From the NCBI RefSeq assembly GCF_003254665.1, contig NZ_QHGY01000003.1, forward strand, positions 124,286-188,285: a stretch of 64,000 bases of DNA, read 5' to 3'. A program made the position numbers and the translations under genes. Numbering within the stretch: the stretch's first letter is position 1; every line of letters starts with the position of its first letter. Origin of the DNA: Billgrantia lactosivorans. GTDB lineage: Bacteria; Pseudomonadota; Gammaproteobacteria; Pseudomonadales; Halomonadaceae. The notes beneath the pieces were generated by a model. That model was not told the origin of the DNA. It ran no database searches and worked only from the letters and a program-made list of their open reading frames with translations. This document shows positions 9,436 to 21,571 of this stretch, in pieces.

Positions 9436-10550
9436 GCGAAGCGCAACGCAGGCCGAGCCGGGCTGACTGGCTGGCGCTGATGCGGCTGCCCGGCATGGGC
9501 GCCGCGCGACTGGCGGAGCTGCAGGCCGCCGACCCGGATTGGCCCGCCGGCTGGCTGGCGCGGCTGCCGCACCAGGCGGCCACGGCGCTGCGGCTGTGGC
9601 TCGACCACCCGGCCCGCAGCCCGCTGGCCCGGGAGGTGGAGGCCGACCTGGCCTGGCTCGCCGCCGCTCCCGGGCGTCACCTGCTGCATCCGGGGCATCC
9701 CGCCTGGCCGGCGCTACTGGAGCAGATCGGCGACCCGCCGCCGGTGCTCTGGGCGCTGGGGGATCTGGAGGCGCTGTCGCCCCCCCGCCTGGCCATCGTC
9801 GGCTCGCGTCGTCCCACCCGCGAAGGGCTGACCAACGCCGCGGCCTTCGGTCGCGAGCTGGCCAGCCGCGACTGGTGCGTCGTCAGCGGCCTGGCGCTGG
9901 GCGTCGACGGGGCCGCCCAGCAGGCCGCGCTGGAGGCCGGCGGGCGCAGCGTCGCGGTGCTCGGCTGCGGCGTCGACGTGATCTACCCGCCGCGCCATGC
10001 GCGGCTCTACCAGCAGCTGCTCGACCGTGGCGGGCTGGTCCTGTCGGAGCACCCGCCCGGCACGCCGGCTCGCCCGGCCTTCTTCCCGCGTCGCAACCGT
10101 ATCGTCACCGGCCTCTCGCTGGGCGTGCTGGTGGTGGAGGCGACCGAGAAGAGCGGCTCGCTGGTCAGCGCCAGGCTCGCCGTCGAGCAGAACCGCGAGG
10201 TCTTCGCGCTGCCCGGCTCGATCCACAACCCCCAGGCGCGCGGCTGCCTGCGGCTGATCCGCCAGGGGGCGGTGCTGGTGCGCCACGTCGACGACATCCT
10301 CGAGGAACTGACCCAGTGGGCGGTGTCGAACCCCTCCCTGCCCGCGGGGCAGGCGGCGGGCTCGGCGGAGGCGGCCAGCGGCGATCCGCTGCTGCGCTGG
10401 CTGAGCGACGCCCCGTCTCCCCTCGATGCTCTGGTGAACCTGACCGGCCTGGGCGTGCCCGAGTGCCAGCGGCGACTGCTGGAGCTCGAGCTCGAGGGGC
10501 GGGCCGCCCAGGCGCCCGGGGGCTGGGTGCGCCTGCCTGAAAACGCCTAG
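9432..10550 (+). CDS. dprA: DNA-processing protein DprA
   Basis: A 372-residue protein with a GTG start at 9432 overlapping the previous stop by 4 bases (GTGA), so translation is coupled. It has an N-terminal SAM-like region, a central Rossmann DNA-binding domain with the family signatures (AIVGSRRPTREG, SGLALGVDGAAQQAAL, LGCGVDVIYPPRH, FPRRNRIVTGLSLGVLVVEA, VFALPGSIHNPQARG) and a C-terminal winged-helix-like domain. DprA loads RecA on incoming single-stranded DNA during natural transformation. Confidence 0.95.
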   Translation: MSEAQRRPSRADWLALMRLPGMGAARLAELQAADPDWPAGWLARLPHQAATALRLWLDHPARSPLAREVEADLAWLAAAPGRHLLHPGHPAWPALLEQIGDPPPVLWALGDLEALSPPRLAIVGSRRPTREGLTNAAAFGRELASRDWCVVSGLALGVDGAAQQAALEAGGRSVAVLGCGVDVIYPPRHARLYQQLLDRGGLVLSEHPPGTPARPAFFPRRNRIVTGLSLGVLVVEATEKSGSLVSARLAVEQNREVFALPGSIHNPQARGCLRLIRQGAVLVRHVDDILEELTQWAVSNPSLPAGQAAGSAEAASGDPLLRWLSDAPSPLDALVNLTGLGVPECQRRLLELELEGRAAQAPGGWVRLPENA

Positions 10551-10553
10551 GCG

Positions 10554-10562
10554 TGCTAGCAT
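10554..10562 (+). promoter_or_regulatory. Candidate extended -10 promoter for tsaC
   Basis: TGCTAGCAT matches an extended -10 (TGnTAnnnT) just past dprA. A 10-bp palindrome cgcctaggcg (10544-10553) lies immediately upstream and contains the dprA stop. No good -35 is seen. Confidence 0.3.
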
Positions 10563-10631
10563 GGGGCCTTCTTCGACAAGACCGCCATGCCGCGTCTCGG
10601 CGGTCGTCATGCGACACACCGGCAGGAGACC

Positions 10632-12998
<2,367 letters not shown>

Positions 12999-13026
12999 CC
13001 GCCGCCGGGGCGAGCCCCGCGAGGGT

Positions 13027-13287
13027 TCAGCGCCGCTTGACGTAGAGCCCCAGCAGGCACATCACCACGCCGGCCAGCGACAGCAGCATGCCGCCGTTGA
13101 CCAGCCAGGGGTGGCGCTCCACCCAGGGCACGAAGGGCTGGGACGACTCGCGGCACTCGCCTGCCAGGTAATCCCAGTGGCCGTTTTGGATCAGCGCGCA
13201 TTCGCGCACGTCGCTGAGTTCCCAGAAGTAGACGCCCATCAGCACCAGGATGGGCAGGATCAACAGCAGCAGTCCGAGTCTCAGCAT
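13027..13287 (-). CDS. Small two-pass membrane protein of unknown function
   Basis: An 86-residue protein that I do not recognise. Two hydrophobic segments (about 3-22 and 62-82) flank a polar loop with two cysteines, C30 and C45, and several Trp/Glu residues; the protein ends in KRR. With both ends cytoplasmic the loop would be periplasmic and the Cys pair could form a disulfide. It lies downstream of, and on the same strand as, the M48 lipoprotein protease gene, 50 bp away. Confidence 0.6.
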   Translation of the reverse strand: MLRLGLLLLILPILVLMGVYFWELSDVRECALIQNGHWDYLAGECRESSQPFVPWVERHPWLVNGGMLLSLAGVVMCLLGLYVKRR

Positions 13288-13337
13288 TCGTCTTCCTATC
13301 GGCGCCGCTCCCTGGCGGCGCCGTCATGGGGGTGTGT

Positions 13338-14138
13338 TCAGGGGCGCGGGCAGTTCGGCTGCCGCCCCGCCTGACGCGCCTGCTCGTAGCGCGCCAGGGC
13401 GTTGTCCATCTCCGCCTGCAGGCCCTGCATGCGCTGGCCGTGGCTGGGGTGGGTGGACATCCACGCCGGCGGACGGGCGTCGCCCTGGGCGCTCATGTTC
13501 TCCCACAGCGCGACGCTGGCGCGCGGATCGAAGCCGGCATCGGCCATCAGGCGCAGGCCGATCACGTCGGCCTCGCTCTCGTGGCGGCGCGAGAAGGGCA
13601 GCAGGATGCCGTATTGGGCGCCGAGGCCGAGCGCGCCCATCAGCTGTTCCCCGCCCGGGCCCTGCAGCCCGGCGGCCGAGGAGAGCACCGACAGGGCGAG
13701 CTGGGTCGAGCTCTGGGTGGAGACCCGCTCGTTGGCATGCCGCGCCAGCACGTGGCCGATCTCGTGACCGATCACCGAGGCGAGCTGGTCCTGGTCGGTG
13801 GCGATGTCGAGCAGGCCGGTGTTGACGCCCATGTAGCCCCCCGGCAGGGCGAAGGCATTGGCCTGCTCCGCTTCGAACACGCGGATCTGCCACTCCTGGT
13901 TGCGCTCCTCCTCGGGGAGCGCGGCGACGATGGCCTCGGCCACGCACTGGGCGTAGCGCTGCTGGGCCTGGCCGGCCGGAGGCAGGTCCTGCTGGTACTG
14001 CTCGAAGGCCTCCTGGCCCATCTGGTTGAGCTGCGCATCCGACATCAGCGTGAGCTGCTGGCGTCCGGTCGGCGAGGTGGTACAGGCGGTCATGGCCAGG
14101 GCCAGCGTGGCCACGGCAGCACAGCGAATCCAGCGCAT
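13338..14138 (-). CDS. M48-family periplasmic metalloprotease, lipoprotein
   Basis: A 266-residue protein with a lipoprotein signal peptide (hydrophobic run ending AMTAC, Cys at 19) and a peptidase M48 domain. The zinc motif HEIGH lies in VIGHEIGHVLARHANER, and the third ligand Glu is in ESEADVIGLRLM. This is the LoiP/YggG/BepA-like class of envelope quality-control proteases, minus any long TPR region. The C-terminus repeats the STHPSHGQRM motif typical of the family. It is divergent from the DUF815 gene. Confidence 0.9.
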   Translation of the reverse strand: MRWIRCAAVATLALAMTACTTSPTGRQQLTLMSDAQLNQMGQEAFEQYQQDLPPAGQAQQRYAQCVAEAIVAALPEEERNQEWQIRVFEAEQANAFALPGGYMGVNTGLLDIATDQDQLASVIGHEIGHVLARHANERVSTQSSTQLALSVLSSAAGLQGPGGEQLMGALGLGAQYGILLPFSRRHESEADVIGLRLMADAGFDPRASVALWENMSAQGDARPPAWMSTHPSHGQRMQGLQAEMDNALARYEQARQAGRQPNCPRP

Positions 14139-14243
14139 GTTCGATTCCTCGTTAGGTCAGATCCCTTGAGACCCTGGACGGGGGTGACGGTTCGCCACAA
14201 GATACCCTGAACGTTCACCAGGGCAAAGTCCAAGGAGATGCCG

Positions 14244-15113
14244 ATGGATGCCGAGCTCAGCCGACGCCTGAACCGCCTGCTGGATCACGTGGAGCACTGG
14301 CTGCCGCCTGCCCCGCCGGAGGTCGACTGGAGGCGCGACGTGGCCGCGCTGTGGCAGCGCCATGTGCTGGGAGGCCGGCTGCTGCCGGTGCCACCTCGCG
14401 ATGCCCTGTCGCTCGACGACCTGCTGGGCATCGAGCGCCAGAAGCTGGCCCTGATCGACAACACCCGCGCCTTCCTGCAGGGGCTGCCGGCCAACCATGC
14501 CCTGCTGTGGGGCTCCCGCGGCAGCGGCAAGTCGTCGCTGATCCGCGCCCTGCTCAACAGCCTGGCGGCGGAAGGGCTGCGCCTGGTGCAGGTCGACCGC
14601 CACGACCTGGCCGGCCTGCCCCTGCTGGTCGAGCAGCTGCGCGAGCAGCCGCACCGCTTCGTGGTCTACTGCGACGATCTCTCCTTCGAGGGCCACGACG
14701 ATGCCTACAAGGCGCTCAAGAGCGTGCTCGACGGGGCGCTGACCGGCCCGCCGGAGAACGTGCTGCTCTACGCGACATCAAACCGGCGCCACCTGCTGCC
14801 CGAATCCATGGCCGACAACGAGGGCTCGCGGCTGGTGGGCGAGGAGCTGCACCACGGCGACGCGGTGGAGGAGAAGATCTCGCTCTCCGACCGCTTCGGC
14901 CTGTGGCTCGGCTTCTACCCCTTCAACCAGGACACCTACCTGGAGGCCTGCAGCCACTGGGTCACGCAGCTGGGCAGTGCCGAGGACTGGAACGCCGAGG
15001 CTCGCGCCGAGGCGATCCGCTATGCCACCCTGCGCGGCGGCCGCAGCGGCCGGGGTGCCTGGCAGTTCGCCTGCCACTGGGTCGGGCGCCGCCGGCTGCA
15101 CGCCGCCGACTGA
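14244..15113 (+). CDS. DUF815-family AAA+ ATPase
   Basis: A 289-residue P-loop ATPase. I prefer the ATG at 14244: AAGGAG at 14232-14237 directly abuts the upstream ATG at 14238, too close for that one, but sits 6 bases from 14244. Walker A is GSRGSGKS (about 90-97); a Walker B-like hydrophobic strand ending CDD follows near 135-140 (FVVYCDDLSFEG); a sensor-like YATSNRRHLLPE and an arginine-rich C-terminal lid follow. DUF815 proteins are widespread predicted AAA+ proteins with no settled function. Confidence 0.85.
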   Translation: MDAELSRRLNRLLDHVEHWLPPAPPEVDWRRDVAALWQRHVLGGRLLPVPPRDALSLDDLLGIERQKLALIDNTRAFLQGLPANHALLWGSRGSGKSSLIRALLNSLAAEGLRLVQVDRHDLAGLPLLVEQLREQPHRFVVYCDDLSFEGHDDAYKALKSVLDGALTGPPENVLLYATSNRRHLLPESMADNEGSRLVGEELHHGDAVEEKISLSDRFGLWLGFYPFNQDTYLEACSHWVTQLGSAEDWNAEARAEAIRYATLRGGRSGRGAWQFACHWVGRRRLHAAD

Positions 15114-15752
15114 TCAGCGCTGAGGGGTCAGCTCGCCCTCCTGGCCCACGGCAAAGCGCAGCGTCGGCGTCCACAGCCCGGCCGGCAGGGTCACGCCGAG
15201 CCCGCGCAGGCTGCCCGGGGTGATGGCAAGCTCGCTGCCGGTGGGCAGCTCGCCCCGGCTGGCCAGCTGGGTGGCGAGTTCCACCATCGGCGCCAGGCGG
15301 CGGCTGTCGCTGGCCAGCACGTCGAAGGCCACCGGCAGGCGCAGCTTGGTGTCGTCGCCGGAGGTCAGCGTCACGTCCTGCCGGTAATCGTCGCTGACCG
15401 GCTCGGCGCCGGGCACGTCCAGGGTCCAGCGAAAGCCCGACATCTCCACCGGCGGCATGCCGATCGGCAGCGCCAGGCCCATGGCCAGGGTGGCCTGCAC
15501 CGGCAGGCTGCCCATGCCCAGGCTCGAGGTCACCAGCGAGGCGATGTCGCTGGTATCCAGGCCGGCCTGGATCGAATAGGGGCCGATGCGAACGTCCTCG
15601 ATGCCGAGCGAGGTCACCGCGAGGCGGAAGGCGAACAGCCCGGTCTGGGGAAGCGCCAGGCAGCCGGTGAGCAGCATGGCCAGGCCCAGCGGGGCGAGCA
15701 GGCGCCAGCGGCGCCGCGGTACGACGTGGGACAATACGCGATTCGGGAACAT
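15114..15752 (-). CDS. Putative lipoprotein of unknown function
   Basis: A 212-residue protein with a basic N-terminus, a hydrophobic stretch and a lipobox LLTGC (Cys 31), so it should be an envelope lipoprotein. The mature part is beta-rich with repeated short hydrophobic strands and no recognisable catalytic motif. It may resemble LEA14/WHy-type or DUF1439-like lipid-binding lipoproteins, but I cannot confirm that. It ends next to the convergent DUF815 gene stop. Confidence 0.6.
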   Translation of the reverse strand: MFPNRVLSHVVPRRRWRLLAPLGLAMLLTGCLALPQTGLFAFRLAVTSLGIEDVRIGPYSIQAGLDTSDIASLVTSSLGMGSLPVQATLAMGLALPIGMPPVEMSGFRWTLDVPGAEPVSDDYRQDVTLTSGDDTKLRLPVAFDVLASDSRRLAPMVELATQLASRGELPTGSELAITPGSLRGLGVTLPAGLWTPTLRFAVGQEGELTPQR

Positions 15753-15834
15753 CGGCTCCTCCTGATGGACGAAGCGAGGCAGTCAAACGGGGTGGATGAC
15801 AGGGTCGGCCAGGGCGGCCTACCGGGTAGCGGTG

Positions 15835-15853
15835 CCCGGCCTCGGCGGCCGGG
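15835..15853 (-). terminator. GC-rich hairpin downstream of der
   Basis: The arms cccggcc (15835-15841) and ggccggg (15847-15853) flank a 5-nt loop, 16 bases past the der stop. There is no T-run on the minus strand, so factor-independent termination is doubtful. Confidence 0.35.
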
Positions 15854-15868
15854 TCACTTGGACAAGGA

Positions 15869-17272
15869 TCAGCGGCGTTTGTTGCGGGCGGCGCGGGTGC
15901 GCCCCAGTTCACGCTTCTTGGCCTTCTCCCGGTCGCTGGCGCCGGCCAGTGGATCGAACGGGTTGCTGCCGGAGCGGAACTCGAAGCGAATCGGCGTGCC
16001 CTTGACCTTGAGCACCTTGCGGAAGGTGTTGGTCAGGAAGCGCTTGTAGGCCTCGGGCAGGGCCTCGGTCTGGTTGCCGTGGACCACGATGATCGGCGGA
16101 TTGCTGCCGCCCTGGTGGGCCATGCGCAGCTTGATCCGGCGGCCCTGTACCAGCGGCGGCGGGTGCTGGCTCACGGCATCCTGCAGCAGGGTGGTGAGCC
16201 GGTTGGTCGACCAGTGGCTGTTGGCCGAGGCGAAGGCGCGCTCGATGGAGGGGTAGAGATCGCCCACGCCGGTGCCGTGCAGCGCCGAGATGAAGTGCAG
16301 GTCGGCGTAGTCGGCGAACCCCAGGCGGCGCTTGATCTCGGCGCGCATCTTCTCCTTGGCTTCGCTCTCCAGGCCGTCCCACTTGTTGACCGCCAGCACC
16401 AGGGCGCGGCCGGTGGTCAGCACGTAGTCGAGCAGGTGCAGGTCCTGCTCGACCAGGCCGCTGCGGGCGTCGAGCACCATGATCGCGACGTGGCACTCCT
16501 TGATCGCCTCCAGGGTCTTGATGATCGAGAACTTCTCGGCGATCTGGCTGACGTTCTTGCGCCGCCGCACGCCGGCGGTGTCGATCAGCACGTAGGGCTT
16601 GCCGCGCCGCTCGAAGGGGATCTCGATGGCGTCGCGGGTGGTGCCGGCCTCGTCGAACACCACCACCCGCTCCTCGCCGAGCAGGCGGTTGACCAGCGTC
16701 GACTTGCCCACGTTGGGCCGCCCGATCACGCCGATGCGGATTCCCTTGGTGCCGGTATCCGCCGGCAGGCTCGGGTCGCGTTCGGGAAAGGGCGCGAGCA
16801 CTTCCTCGATCAGCGCGGTGACGTTGCGGCCGTGGGCGGCGGCAATGGGGTGGGGATCGCCGAGCCCCAGCTGCCAGAAGTCGGCCATGGCCGAATGCTC
16901 TTCCAGACCGTCGGTCTTGTTGACCACCAGCCAGGTCTTCTTCTGGTTGACCCGCAGGTGGTTGGCGATGGCCTCGTCGGCCACGTGCAGCCCGGCCCGG
17001 GCGTCGACCAGGAACAGCACGATGTCGGCCTCGTCGATGGCCGCCAGCGACTGCTCGGCCATGGCCGCATCGATGCCCTCCTCGTCGCCGCTGATGCCGC
17101 CGGTGTCGATCACCGTGTAGGCCTTGTCGCCGAGCATGCCGTTACCGTACTTGCGGTCGCGGGTGAGCCCGGGGAAGTCCGCCACCAGGGCGTCACGCGA
17201 GCGGGTCAGGCGGTTGAACAGGGTCGACTTGCCCACGTTGGGGCGGCCGACCAGGGCAATCACTGGGGTCAT
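15869..17272 (-). CDS. der: Ribosome-assembly GTPase Der (EngA)
   Basis: A 467-residue GTPase with two tandem G domains and a C-terminal KH-like domain, acting in 50S subunit maturation. G1 motifs GRPNVGKST occur near residues 8-16 and again near 185; G4 motifs NKTD and NKWD are visible. The frame is open far upstream into bamB, but the true ATG at 17272 overlaps the bamB stop (ATGA). The C-terminus is basic (RAARNKRR), as usual. Confidence 0.97.
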   Translation of the reverse strand: MTPVIALVGRPNVGKSTLFNRLTRSRDALVADFPGLTRDRKYGNGMLGDKAYTVIDTGGISGDEEGIDAAMAEQSLAAIDEADIVLFLVDARAGLHVADEAIANHLRVNQKKTWLVVNKTDGLEEHSAMADFWQLGLGDPHPIAAAHGRNVTALIEEVLAPFPERDPSLPADTGTKGIRIGVIGRPNVGKSTLVNRLLGEERVVVFDEAGTTRDAIEIPFERRGKPYVLIDTAGVRRRKNVSQIAEKFSIIKTLEAIKECHVAIMVLDARSGLVEQDLHLLDYVLTTGRALVLAVNKWDGLESEAKEKMRAEIKRRLGFADYADLHFISALHGTGVGDLYPSIERAFASANSHWSTNRLTTLLQDAVSQHPPPLVQGRRIKLRMAHQGGSNPPIIVVHGNQTEALPEAYKRFLTNTFRKVLKVKGTPIRFEFRSGSNPFDPLAGASDREKAKKRELGRTRAARNKRR

Positions 17273-18435
17273 CGCTTGATGTCCAACGCCTCGAGGCGCC
17301 CGCTGTTGGCCAACACGTAGATGCGGTTGGATTCGGTGACCGGGCGCACGCTGATCCCCGAGCCGTCGATCCGGGTCCGCGCGGTGAAGTCGCCGCTCTC
17401 GACGTCGAGCAGGTGCACGTGGCCCTCGAAGTCGCCCAGCACCAGGTTGCCGTCGGCGAAGGCCGGGGCGGTCAGCCAGCGGCCCTCGAGGTCGCGGTTG
17501 CGCCACACCTCCTCGCCGCTGCGCGCATCGAGGGCGATCACGTGGCTGGCCTCGTTGACGGTGAACAGGCGGTCGCCGACCAGCACCGGGGTCTGGTAGC
17601 TGGAGTGCTCGCGCTCCCACAGGACCTCGCCGCTGGGCGCTTCGAGGGCCACCAGGCGGCCGTTGTAGCTGGTCACGAAGAGCCGCCCGTCCGGGGTCAG
17701 CACCGGCTGGCCGCCCAGGTCGACCATGCGGTCGATCTCGCTGCGCCCGCGGGGCACGGCGATGCGCCGCTCCCACAGCGGCTGGCCGCTGCGGTTGTCC
17801 AGGGTGACCAGGCGGCCGTTGGCGAAGCCGGCGAAGGTGACCGGATCGATCACCGTGGGCGTGCCGGTGCCGCGCAGGGTGAGGGCGGGTTCGGTGGTGG
17901 TGTGGACCCAGCGCTCACGGCCGGTGAGCCGGTCCAGTGCCGTGACGGTGCCGTCGACGCTCTGCACGATGAGCAACTCGTTGTTGGGTTGCGGCGCGGC
18001 GAGCACCTCGCTGGAGACACGGGCGCGCCAGCTCACCTCGCCGTTCGACTGGCTTACCGCCAGCACCTCGCCGTTGCGGGTGCCAAGGTAGACCTGCCCG
18101 GCCACGGCGGTCAGGCCGCTGGAAACGCCGACCTCGAGGTCGGTCTGCCAGCGGCGCTCTCCGCTACGGGAATCCAGCGCCATGACCCGGCCGCGTTCGT
18201 CGGCGGCATAGATCACGCCGTTGTCGAGCGACGGCGCGATCGGGTAGGTGGCGCGACCGAGCCCCTTGCCGACCTGCTCGCGCCAGTCGGTATCGAGTTC
18301 GGCGCGGGCATCGAAGCGCTTCAGCTCCTTGGGGCTGTAGCGCGGCTCGGCCTTGTTGGCACAACCGGCCAGCAGGGCGAGGGCGAGGGCGGCCGTCAGG
18401 GCGAGGTGGAACTTGCGAGCGAGCGTCATCTTCAT
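17269..18435 (-). CDS. bamB: Outer-membrane assembly lipoprotein BamB
   Basis: A 388-residue lipoprotein of the BAM complex. The signal peptide ends LLAGC (Cys 25). The mature part is an eight-bladed beta-propeller built of PQQ-like repeats, seen as recurring segments such as [43 protein letters not shown] and [14 protein letters not shown]. It is translationally coupled to der and overlaps the yfgM end by 4 bases. Order yfgM-bamB-der is conserved with E. coli. Confidence 0.95.
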   Translation of the reverse strand: MKMTLARKFHLALTAALALALLAGCANKAEPRYSPKELKRFDARAELDTDWREQVGKGLGRATYPIAPSLDNGVIYAADERGRVMALDSRSGERRWQTDLEVGVSSGLTAVAGQVYLGTRNGEVLAVSQSNGEVSWRARVSSEVLAAPQPNNELLIVQSVDGTVTALDRLTGRERWVHTTTEPALTLRGTGTPTVIDPVTFAGFANGRLVTLDNRSGQPLWERRIAVPRGRSEIDRMVDLGGQPVLTPDGRLFVTSYNGRLVALEAPSGEVLWEREHSSYQTPVLVGDRLFTVNEASHVIALDARSGEEVWRNRDLEGRWLTAPAFADGNLVLGDFEGHVHLLDVESGDFTARTRIDGSGISVRPVTESNRIYVLANSGRLEALDIKR

Positions 18436-19076
18436 AGCGTGGCCTCTTCGGCGCCCAGGTCGTCGAGCTTGAGCTGGACGCCATAGATCGGCTGGTTACG
18501 TTGTTCGGCGACCGCCAGGGCCTCTTGCCAGGCCTGGCGGGCTTCGTCGTCGCGGCCCAGGGCGTGCAGCGCGTCGCCGCGCACGTCGGCCTGCTGCGCG
18601 GCCAGGGCCGCAGGAACGTCACGCGCCAGGGTATCGAGCGCGGCCTCGGCGTCGCCGTCGGCCACCTGCAGCCGGGCCAGGCGCACCCGCGCCAGGCCCT
18701 GAAGGTAGGCGCGCCCGCTGGACTCGATCACGGCCTCGAGGGCGCGTCGCGCCTCGCCCAGGTCACCCTCTTCCACGGCGAGGCCGGCATCGATCAGGCG
18801 CGCCAGGTCGGCGTAGAGGGTGCGGCCGTGGCTGTCGGTGATCTCCTCGACCAGGCCTCGGGCATCGGCGGTCTCGCCGTCGTCGGCCAGGTTGACCAGC
18901 TCCTGATAGCGCATCGAGGCGGCCTGCGCCTGGTTGTCCTGATAGTTCTGCCAGGCGTTCCAGCCGACCACGCCGGCGATGGCGATGGCGACCCCGGCGA
19001 TCAGCGAGGTGCCGTTCTCCTTCCACCAGCGCTTGATGGCTTCCAGCTGCTCTTCTTCGGTTCTCAGCTCCGCCAC
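18432..19076 (-). CDS. yfgM: YfgM-family TPR membrane protein (SecYEG ancillary factor)
   Basis: A 214-residue protein with a short cytoplasmic N-terminus (EEEQLEAIKRWWKENG), one transmembrane helix near 24-42 and a periplasmic TPR region. In E. coli YfgM associates with PpiD and the SecYEG translocon. Position between hisS and bamB supports the assignment. Confidence 0.92.
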   Translation of the reverse strand: MAELRTEEEQLEAIKRWWKENGTSLIAGVAIAIAGVVGWNAWQNYQDNQAQAASMRYQELVNLADDGETADARGLVEEITDSHGRTLYADLARLIDAGLAVEEGDLGEARRALEAVIESSGRAYLQGLARVRLARLQVADGDAEAALDTLARDVPAALAAQQADVRGDALHALGRDDEARQAWQEALAVAEQRNQPIYGVQLKLDDLGAEEATL

Positions 19077-19110
19077 GGGCGGTCTCCTTTCACAGCGAAA
19101 TGCGGTACGG

Positions 19111-20421
19111 TCAGGCCGGTGCGTCGCCCAGCAGCGAGGCGAGGGTCGCGACCAGGGCCTCCTGGGCCAGGCTCTGCTGCTCGCGCTCCTCGCGCAGGAA
19201 CTTGAGCGTGGCGCGGCCCTGGGCCAGTTCGTCCTCGCCCAGCAGCAGTGCCAGGCGGGCGCCGCTCTTGTCGGCCTTCTTGATGCGGCTCTTGAAGCTG
19301 CCGCCGCCGCAGTGCAGCTGCAGGCGCAGCGCGGGCAGCTCGCTTCTCAGCCGCTCGGCGAGCAGCATGGCCTGGGCGGTGGCGCCATCATCCATGGGCA
19401 GCACGTAGAGGTCCAGCTCGCCCAGCGCCGATTGGGGCACCAGTTCCAGGGTCTCGAGCAGCAGGATCAGCCGTTCGATGCCCATGGCGAAGCCGACCGC
19501 CGGGGTCGGCTTGCCGCCGAGCTGCTCGACCAGGCCGTCGTAGCGGCCGCCGGCGCACACGGTGCCCTGGCTGCCCAGCGCGGTGGTGGTCCACTCGAAC
19601 ACGGTGCGACAGTAGTAGTCGAGGCCGCGCACCAGGCGCGGGTTGATCACGTAGTCGACGCCGGCGGCCTCGAGCAGGGCGGTGAGGCCCGCGAAGTGCT
19701 CGCGGGAGGCGTCGTCGAGGTGATCCATCAGCCGCGGCGCGTCGGCCAGCATCGGCGCCATGTCCGGGTTCTTGGAGTCGAGGATGCGCAGCGGGTTGCT
19801 CGACAGGCGGCGCAGCGAGTCCTCGTCGAGCTGGTCGCGGTGCTGCTCGAAGTAGGCCACCAGCCGGTCGCGGTAGGCGGCGCGTGCCTCGTTGGAACCC
19901 AGCGAGTTGAGCTCCAGGGTGACGTGATCGATGAGCCCGAGCTCCCGCCACAGGCGCGCCGAGAGCAGGATCACCTCGGCGTCGATGTCCGGCCCCTCCA
20001 GCCCGAAGGCCTCCAGGCCGACTTGGTGGAACTGCCGGTAGCGCCCCTTCTGCGGCCGTTCGTGGCGAAACATCGGGCCCTGGTACCACAGCCGCTGGGT
20101 CTGGTTGTGCAGCAGGCCGTGCTCCATGGCGGCGCGCACGCAGCTCGCGGTGCCTTCGGGGCGCAGGGTCAGGCTGTCGCCGTTGCGATCGTCGAAGGTG
20201 TACATCTCCTTCTCGACGATATCGGTGACCTCGCCGATGGAGCGGGCGAACAGGGCGGTCTGCTCGACGATGGGCGTGCGAATCTCGGCATAGCCGTAAC
20301 GCCGCATCAGTGCCTGGACGGTGCCCTCGAAATACTGCCACAGGGCGGACTGCCCAGGCAGCAGGTCGTTCATGCCACGAATGGCCTGGATCTTCTTCTT
20401 GATGCTTTCGGGCTTGCTCAA
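19111..20421 (-). CDS. hisS: Histidyl-tRNA synthetase
   Basis: A 436-residue class II aminoacyl-tRNA synthetase. It has class II motif 2 with [11 protein letters not shown] and [16 protein letters not shown], the HisRS signatures [16 protein letters not shown] and GGRYDGL, and a C-terminal anticodon-binding domain. The N-terminus ([12 protein letters not shown]) is typical. Confidence 0.97.
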   Translation of the reverse strand: MSKPESIKKKIQAIRGMNDLLPGQSALWQYFEGTVQALMRRYGYAEIRTPIVEQTALFARSIGEVTDIVEKEMYTFDDRNGDSLTLRPEGTASCVRAAMEHGLLHNQTQRLWYQGPMFRHERPQKGRYRQFHQVGLEAFGLEGPDIDAEVILLSARLWRELGLIDHVTLELNSLGSNEARAAYRDRLVAYFEQHRDQLDEDSLRRLSSNPLRILDSKNPDMAPMLADAPRLMDHLDDASREHFAGLTALLEAAGVDYVINPRLVRGLDYYCRTVFEWTTTALGSQGTVCAGGRYDGLVEQLGGKPTPAVGFAMGIERLILLLETLELVPQSALGELDLYVLPMDDGATAQAMLLAERLRSELPALRLQLHCGGGSFKSRIKKADKSGARLALLLGEDELAQGRATLKFLREEREQQSLAQEALVATLASLLGDAPA

Positions 20422-20449
20422 CGGTTGCTCCTTGAGGGTCGACGGCGGA

Positions 20450-21571
20450 TCAGGCCTCGCGGGCGATCACGTCCTTCTCGGCCTGTTCCTTCTCGCGCAC
20501 CTTGGCGCGGATCAGGGCCTCGAGGTCGTCGACCAGGTGTTCATTGCGCAGCTTGGACGCTGGCTTGCCATCGATGTAGACGAGGTTGGCGGGGCTGCCG
20601 CCGGTGAGGCCGATGTCGCTCTCCTTGGCCTCGCCCGGGCCGTTCACCACGCAGCCGATCACCGAGACGTCGAGCGGCGTCATGACATCCTCGAGACGCT
20701 CCTCGAGGGCATTCATGGTGCCGATCACGTCGAAGTTCTGGCGCGAGCAGCTGGGGCAGGCGATGAAGTTGATGCCCTTGCTGCGCAGGCGCAGGCTCTT
20801 GAGCATGTCGTAGCCGACCTTGATCTCCTCCACCGGGTCGGCGGCAAGCGACACGCGGATGGTGTCGCCGATGCCGTCCATCAGCAGCATGCCCAGGCCG
20901 ATGGAGGACTTGACGGTGCCCGAGCGCAGCCCGCCGGCCTCGGTGATGCCGAGGTGCAGCGGCTGCTCGATCAGCTTGGCCAGCTGGCGGTAGGCGGCCA
21001 CGGCCATGAACACGTCACTGGCCTTGACGCTGACCTTGAAGTCTTGGAAATCGAGGCGGTCGAGGTGGTCGATGTGGCGCATCGCCGACTCCACCAGCGC
21101 CTCGGGCGTGGGCTCGCCGTACTTGCGCTGCAGCTCCTTCTCCAGCGAGCCGGCGTTGACGCCGATGCGGATCGGGATGCCGTTGTCGCGGGCGGCGCCG
21201 ACCACGGCGCGCACGCGATCCTCCTTGCCGATGTTGCCGGGGTTGATGCGCAGGCAGTCGACGCCGAGCTCGGCGACGCGCAGGGCGATCTTGTAGTCGA
21301 AGTGGATGTCGGCCACCAGCGGCACCCTGACGCTCTGCTTGATGCGGCCGAAGGCCTCGGCGGCGTCCATGCTCGGCACCGAGACGCGCACGATGTCAGC
21401 ACCGGCGGCCTCCAGCCGCTCGATCTGCGCCACGGTGGCGGCCACGTCCAGGGTGTCGGTATTGGTCATGCTCTGCACCGAGATCGGGGCGTCGCCGCCG
21501 ACCGGCACCTGGCCGACGTGGATCTGCCGCGACTGGCGGCGAACGATGGGCGATGGGGAATGCATAGGCAT
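20450..21571 (-). CDS. ispG: (E)-4-hydroxy-3-methylbut-2-enyl-diphosphate synthase IspG
   Basis: A 373-residue [4Fe-4S] enzyme of the MEP isoprenoid pathway. It has an N-terminal TIM barrel ([18 protein letters not shown]) and a C-terminal cluster domain with CPSCSRQ and CVVNGPGEA supplying cysteine ligands. The frame could begin at GTG 21574, ATG 21571 or ATG 21565; the ATG at 21571 overlaps the rodZ stop (TGATG) and is preferred, though 21565 is better spaced from GGGAG. Confidence 0.96.
   Translation of the reverse strand: MPMHSPSPIVRRQSRQIHVGQVPVGGDAPISVQSMTNTDTLDVAATVAQIERLEAAGADIVRVSVPSMDAAEAFGRIKQSVRVPLVADIHFDYKIALRVAELGVDCLRINPGNIGKEDRVRAVVGAARDNGIPIRIGVNAGSLEKELQRKYGEPTPEALVESAMRHIDHLDRLDFQDFKVSVKASDVFMAVAAYRQLAKLIEQPLHLGITEAGGLRSGTVKSSIGLGMLLMDGIGDTIRVSLAADPVEEIKVGYDMLKSLRLRSKGINFIACPSCSRQNFDVIGTMNALEERLEDVMTPLDVSVIGCVVNGPGEAKESDIGLTGGSPANLVYIDGKPASKLRNEHLVDDLEALIRAKVREKEQAEKDVIAREA

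Noticed and set aside
17273-17776. N-terminal extension of der into bamB
   Set aside because: The frame is open by GC bias only; the Der family starts at 17272 and the upstream residues are Arg/Pro/Gly-rich.
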